Shown here piece after piece: positions 31,063 to 33,983 of a stretch of DNA of 33,983 bases. The notes under the pieces are model-generated. The model had not been told where the DNA came from and made no database searches. It saw only the letters and a program-made list of their open reading frames with translations. Numbering within the stretch: the stretch's first letter is position 1; every line of letters begins with the position of its first letter. Position numbers and translations under genes: made by a program. The stretch lies in assembly GCA_030612005.1 (NCBI GenBank), contig JAUWOU010000021.1:1-33983 (forward strand), in the 5' to 3' direction. The DNA comes from Candidatus Thorarchaeota archaeon (GTDB lineage Archaea; Asgardarchaeota; Thorarchaeia; Thorarchaeales; Thorarchaeaceae).

Positions 31063-32658
31063 TTACGCAGGTTTTGGTCTGCTGTCAATAATATCCATAA
31101 ACTTCATTCCGCCAGCCTTTTCTACAAGCTCCTCGAAACCTATGATGAAGACTTTTGGTGTGACTTCAGTACTCTTTTTTGTTAACTGTTGCAGAGTGAG
31201 AATCAGAGATGAGTAATCTGCATTGATTGGTCCCTTTGGAGCAACATAGAGGTTAAGCACATCCATGCTGTAGGGATCAGCCATATTCTCTTTAGCAACC
31301 TCAATCTGGAGTTCCTCAATCTCAGACAAAGCTATCAAGTCAGAGCGGAGTGCTGTAAGATTCACGGTAGCTCCCTTGATCTTCTTCTCTGCGAGACCCA
31401 TGATTTCGATTTGTGCTTCTGCATCGTTTGTACGACCGACGTCCCAGAAGAAAGGCCCATCTAATCCACAGATTGGACATTTAGCCCTTTCCTGGTGTGA
31501 TGCTACATCTCCGAGTAAAAATCCTTCAAACACGGTTCCAGTGCCATCCAAGTGGAATAGACACATATGACCAGGTTCATCATCTCCAACGAAATCGTAC
31601 GTTCCATCATCATTGAAGGTTATTAGTTCAAAAGATAACATGAGTGGAGACACATTGTGGTAAGGTCCATGATGTTTACATTGGACTGCGAAGGAAATCT
31701 TACTCTCAGAGGATGCGTATCCACCTATAGCAAGGACCTCTTTTGCACCCTTCTCTTCTAGGGTTTCGACTATATCATTGACAACAGGATCATAGATTTT
31801 CTCACCAGCAAGAAGTGTGATTATTTTCTCAGGAGCTTCGTAGTCTTTAGATTCCTTCATTGCTCGGAAGAATCTATTTCTGAGGAAACTAGGCATTCCA
31901 GTGAATCCATTAGCCTTGAAAGACCCGGCAATTTCAACAAGTTTGTCACTTGGAATTGCACCTCCGCCACTTGTTGCAATGTAAAACTTTGATATCTCTC
32001 GAAGGCCCATATTTACTGCATGCCAACCCAAATGTGGTGCATAGGGAAACAGGTTCATACTATTCATTTCCCAGCCCTTTTGGATCCAAGGATCAACAGG
32101 GAGTTGCCCGGCTTTAACACAGTTCTTCCCTAATAGGTCCCAATCATAACGAGTCAGGAATACTGGTGAAGGGAGACCTGACGCCCTTCCAGAGCTTAAC
32201 CAGAATTGCAATGGAGAAAATTGATATTTTGCACGTTCTCCAAGTCGGGCCATTGCAGCCTTCTTACCAATTCCAAGTTTGACTTTTGCACCGTTATTTC
32301 GAATGAACTTGGCCATTTCAGTATGACCTGCTTCCTTCGAGTACTTCATGAGATTGCCTATTGATTCAGAAGCTTCTCGGGGTTGTCCATCTACTTCAGA
32401 GGGATTTATGACGAACTTTGGAATGTTCTCCTTGTAGTCAATCTTCTTCACAAGAGGAATGTTGTACTTTGCCCAGTCCTCTATACACGTGATATTGAAT
32501 GGATCAATATTGTTGTCTTTGAATAGACGTCTATAGTATGCATGATTAGGCCAGACTTGATAGCGAATGAAAGCCCTGAACTTCTTATCTTGCATCTCTT
32601 TTATTTCTCGGTGATTTGTGCGCTTGAGTTCTTGGAACGTGAATGTAGTTTTAACCAT
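31063..32658 (-). CDS. PaaK-like adenylate-forming enzyme (phenylacetate-CoA ligase/coenzyme F390 synthetase type)
   Basis: 531 aa, longer than the 430-450 aa of PaaK. N-terminus FRAFIRYQVWPNHAYYRRLFKDNNIDPFNITCIEDWAKYNIPLVKKIDY is typical PaaK. The P-loop normally SSGTTGxP reads LSSGRASGLPSPV (154-166). Later motifs: TSGGGAIPSDKLVEIAG, GFTGMPSFLRN, GGYASSESKISF (Y-x-S-x-E), FLLGDVASH (where 'Y-R-T-G-D' is usual, so the Arg is missing) and EKKIKGATVN. A cysteine pair CPICG before FWDVGR suggests a zinc site, as in some PaaK relatives. It should activate a carboxylate with ATP; product as CoA ester or AMP ester is open. ATG 32658 with GGAGG 7-8 nt upstream. Single-gene transcript ending at the hairpin near 31033. 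Confidence 0.8.
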   Translation of the reverse strand: MVKTTFTFQELKRTNHREIKEMQDKKFRAFIRYQVWPNHAYYRRLFKDNNIDPFNITCIEDWAKYNIPLVKKIDYKENIPKFVINPSEVDGQPREASESIGNLMKYSKEAGHTEMAKFIRNNGAKVKLGIGKKAAMARLGERAKYQFSPLQFWLSSGRASGLPSPVFLTRYDWDLLGKNCVKAGQLPVDPWIQKGWEMNSMNLFPYAPHLGWHAVNMGLREISKFYIATSGGGAIPSDKLVEIAGSFKANGFTGMPSFLRNRFFRAMKESKDYEAPEKIITLLAGEKIYDPVVNDIVETLEEKGAKEVLAIGGYASSESKISFAVQCKHHGPYHNVSPLMLSFELITFNDDGTYDFVGDDEPGHMCLFHLDGTGTVFEGFLLGDVASHQERAKCPICGLDGPFFWDVGRTNDAEAQIEIMGLAEKKIKGATVNLTALRSDLIALSEIEELQIEVAKENMADPYSMDVLNLYVAPKGPINADYSSLILTLQQLTKKSTEVTPKVFIIGFEELVEKAGGMKFMDIIDSRPKPA

Positions 32659-32833
32659 TAGACAACCTCCATGGATATTGAGGATAACACGAGGGTTCTA
32701 AATCCAACATAATAGTGTTGCGAACTCATTATGAGGAAATACACGACCTTAAAATGACAGTGTCGAAACCCATAATAGTTCAAATCATAAAGAACAATCA
32801 GCTTAGATTGACTGGTTACGGAGTGTATCAATT

Positions 32834-33265
32834 TTGTCAGAAATCGACGATAAACTACAAAGAGGCATTATAGAATTAGACAAAGGAAACGATAAGAAAG
32901 CCTTCAGCTTCTTCAAAGAAGTCTTTGAAGACAGACAAGAGAGGCTTCTGAAAAAAGTCCAAGATAATCCAAAGTCTCCAACACTCATGTTGGAAGCGCT
33001 TTATATGATACACGCTCTAGTCTGGTTAAGAGTAGCAGAAGCAGGCAAGGATAAGAAGCATAGTGTAGAGCTTTATGGAAAAGCTGTTGGTACAGTCGAA
33101 GCCGCGAGATCTGCTCTAGGTCCCTTAGTAACAGGACTTGCACAATGGGCCAAGGAAAAGAACATCACCCAAGTTCGCAACAAAGCATTGGGTCTCCTAG
33201 CCGCAACGAAAGACCTTGAAGATATGGCAAAGAAAGCACTTGAAGCAAGTCGCAAAATGGCATAA
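32834..33265 (+). CDS. Small helical, TPR-like protein, unknown
   Basis: 143 aa, predicted all-alpha, soluble. The opening ELDKGNDKKAFSFFKEVFEDRQERLLKKV and the later helices (LMLEALYMIHALVWLRVAEAG; SVELYGKAVGTVEAARSAL; KALGLLAATKDLEDMAKKALE) have the amphipathic spacing of TPR- or bundle-type proteins, but no exact TPR motif. Start TTG 32834 with GGAG about 10 nt upstream, the same spacing as other genes here. Divergent from the PaaK-like gene and convergent with the MazG-like gene. No function inferred. Confidence 0.7.
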   Translation: MSEIDDKLQRGIIELDKGNDKKAFSFFKEVFEDRQERLLKKVQDNPKSPTLMLEALYMIHALVWLRVAEAGKDKKHSVELYGKAVGTVEAARSALGPLVTGLAQWAKEKNITQVRNKALGLLAATKDLEDMAKKALEASRKMA

Positions 33266-33270
33266 AGAAG

Positions 33271-33609
33271 TCACCGTTCATTCATATGGCGGGACCACTT
33301 TTCAGCTGGAAATCTTTCTTCCATAATTTCCAATTCAGACAACACACTTGATTCCAAATCAATATTGTAATGATTCGCTAGTTGAGTAAATAGATTGAAC
33401 ACTTGAGCAAATTCTCTATGAAGCTCATCCTTGTTTGGTGCTTCATGACCAAGACCTACCACTTTGTATCCCTCATCGACTGTGATATGCCGAGATATTT
33501 CTCCAAGTTCTTCTATAAGATGTGCGAACACTAGTGATGCAGGAAATTTATCCCAACCACGAGCCTTGTCAAAGGAATCTAGTTTTACTTGAATTTCCTT
33601 CAGATGCAT
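33271..33609 (-). CDS. MazG-like nucleotide pyrophosphohydrolase
   Basis: 112 aa, all-alpha. VFAHLIEELGEISRHI (about 27-42) carries the E-E-x-x-E metal motif of the MazG/all-alpha NTP pyrophosphatase superfamily. The second helix motif, usually E-x-x-D, reads EFAQ (66-69), so one Mg ligand is Gln. The end (LESSVLSELEIMEERFPAEKW) matches the family's substrate-binding tail. Family role: hydrolysis of (d)NTPs to monophosphates, often housecleaning. ATG 33609 directly follows the stop of the upstream tRNA-binding-domain gene, so the two are translationally coupled. Confidence 0.78.
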   Translation of the reverse strand: MHLKEIQVKLDSFDKARGWDKFPASLVFAHLIEELGEISRHITVDEGYKVVGLGHEAPNKDELHREFAQVFNLFTQLANHYNIDLESSVLSELEIMEERFPAEKWSRHMNER

Positions 33610-33983
33610 CTAAATCATCCTCTTCATAATTTGCATTACTTGAGCACGGGCTTGATCAAGTGCCGTATCTGGTGGATTCTCTAAAGGACCAAGCTCTGTC
33701 GTTTCAGGTAATGGTTCTCCACCAAGGAACATTGCCTCACTTACTATATTCATCATTTCAACGGGAGGAAGAACTGCACAGGCTAGCTTGGTGCCAGTCT
33801 TTACGTCAGATAAATTCGTTACGATTTTCCAGATACGGGAACCATCAGTGCATCGACATTCTGTGAGATTCTTTGATTCAGGCACAGATTGTATCTGACT
33901 AATCTCTACTGCAAGTAGATTAACTGCGCGACCCGGTTCATCATCATAGTTCCTTAATTTACGTTGAAAATCATCTACAATCC
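33610..33983 (-). CDS. tRNA-binding OB-fold protein (MetRS-beta/CsaA type), 5' part outside the window
   Basis: Partial: the frame stays open from 33983 through to the stop at 33610, so the GTG at 33885 is internal. Visible sequence contains the tRNA_bind OB fold: GRAVNLLAVEISQIQSVPESKNLTECRC, WKIVTNLSDVKTGTKLACAVLPPVEMMNIVSEAMFLGGEPLP, with the family's I-V-T-N-L ... G-x-K-x-A-x-A-x-L-P-P ... I-x-S-E-x-M-F-L-G. This domain occurs in the MetRS C-terminus, the phenylalanyl-tRNA synthetase beta N-terminus, Arc1p-like and CsaA proteins. The C-terminus here is a helix (DTALDQARAQVMQIMKRMI). The partner domain, if any, is beyond the window. Confidence 0.8.
   Translation of the reverse strand, partial: IVDDFQRKLRNYDDEPGRAVNLLAVEISQIQSVPESKNLTECRCTDGSRIWKIVTNLSDVKTGTKLACAVLPPVEMMNIVSEAMFLGGEPLPETTELGPLENPPDTALDQARAQVMQIMKRMI

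Overview
The window is almost certainly archaeal chromosome. Genes are dense. Several have TATA boxes (AT-rich, 22-50 nt before the start) and many have GGAGG-type ribosome sites, including before TTG and GTG starts. The gene content is archaeal: a cyclic 2,3-diphosphoglycerate synthase family GTPase, a DUF92 membrane protein, a TM1367-type cyclophilin-like protein and an SPFH/NfeD pair. An E2F-like winged-helix factor, VCP/VAT-type N-domains, HEAT repeats and Ig-like scaffolds make an Asgard archaeon (Thorarchaeia-like) my best guess. That placement is inference. I see no rRNA, tRNA, insertion sequence, integrase or CRISPR array.

Layout. 1-4.6 kb: a split oligopeptide/dipeptide ABC transporter, with a permease carrying a large external insert on the minus strand and two ATPases divergent from it. 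4.6-9.3 kb: a small helical protein, then a coupled pair of an N-formylglutamate-amidohydrolase-like protein and a 1,142-residue protein joining a GCS2-type glutamate-cysteine-ligase-like domain to a long chain of beta-sandwich domains. 9.6-15.5 kb: DUF92 protein, a winged-helix/PfkB-like regulator divergent from an ECF-S-like transporter, stomatin-type SPFH protein with NfeD partner, and a CPBP protease. 15.6-26.0 kb: the most unusual part, an island of VWA proteins, amidohydrolase-like proteins, a HEAT-repeat protein and a coiled-coil protein. 26.1-34.0 kb: cyclophilin-like protein, E2F-like factor, cDPG-synthase-family GTPase, two membrane proteins made by a tandem duplication, a PaaK-like adenylate-forming enzyme, a helical protein, a MazG-like protein and a tRNA-binding-domain protein cut by the window end.

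How the 15.6-26.0 kb island fits together. A minus-strand pair encodes an amidohydrolase (18120-19625) and a protein with a Cdc48/VAT-like N-domain followed by an intact-MIDAS VWA domain (16757-18046). The divergent 891-residue gene (19756-22431) is, by eye, a fusion of paralogues of both in the same order, with amidohydrolase metal ligands and VWA MIDAS residues lost. A second minus-strand operon (26040 to 22409) encodes a MIDAS-intact VWA protein with a beta-sandwich tail, another N-domain plus VWA protein with a lost MIDAS, and a coiled-coil protein. Active and inactive copies side by side suggest a multi-subunit assembly in which VWA domains dock on one another or on the amidohydrolase. 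No AAA+ ATPase is present in the window. The function is unknown. The GCS2/FGase-like locus is 6 kb away and shares the beta-sandwich type of tail, so it may belong to the same biology.

Coordinates of starts were chosen by ribosome-binding site or TATA spacing where these decide; alternatives are given in each entry. All domain calls were made by reading motifs, without database searches.
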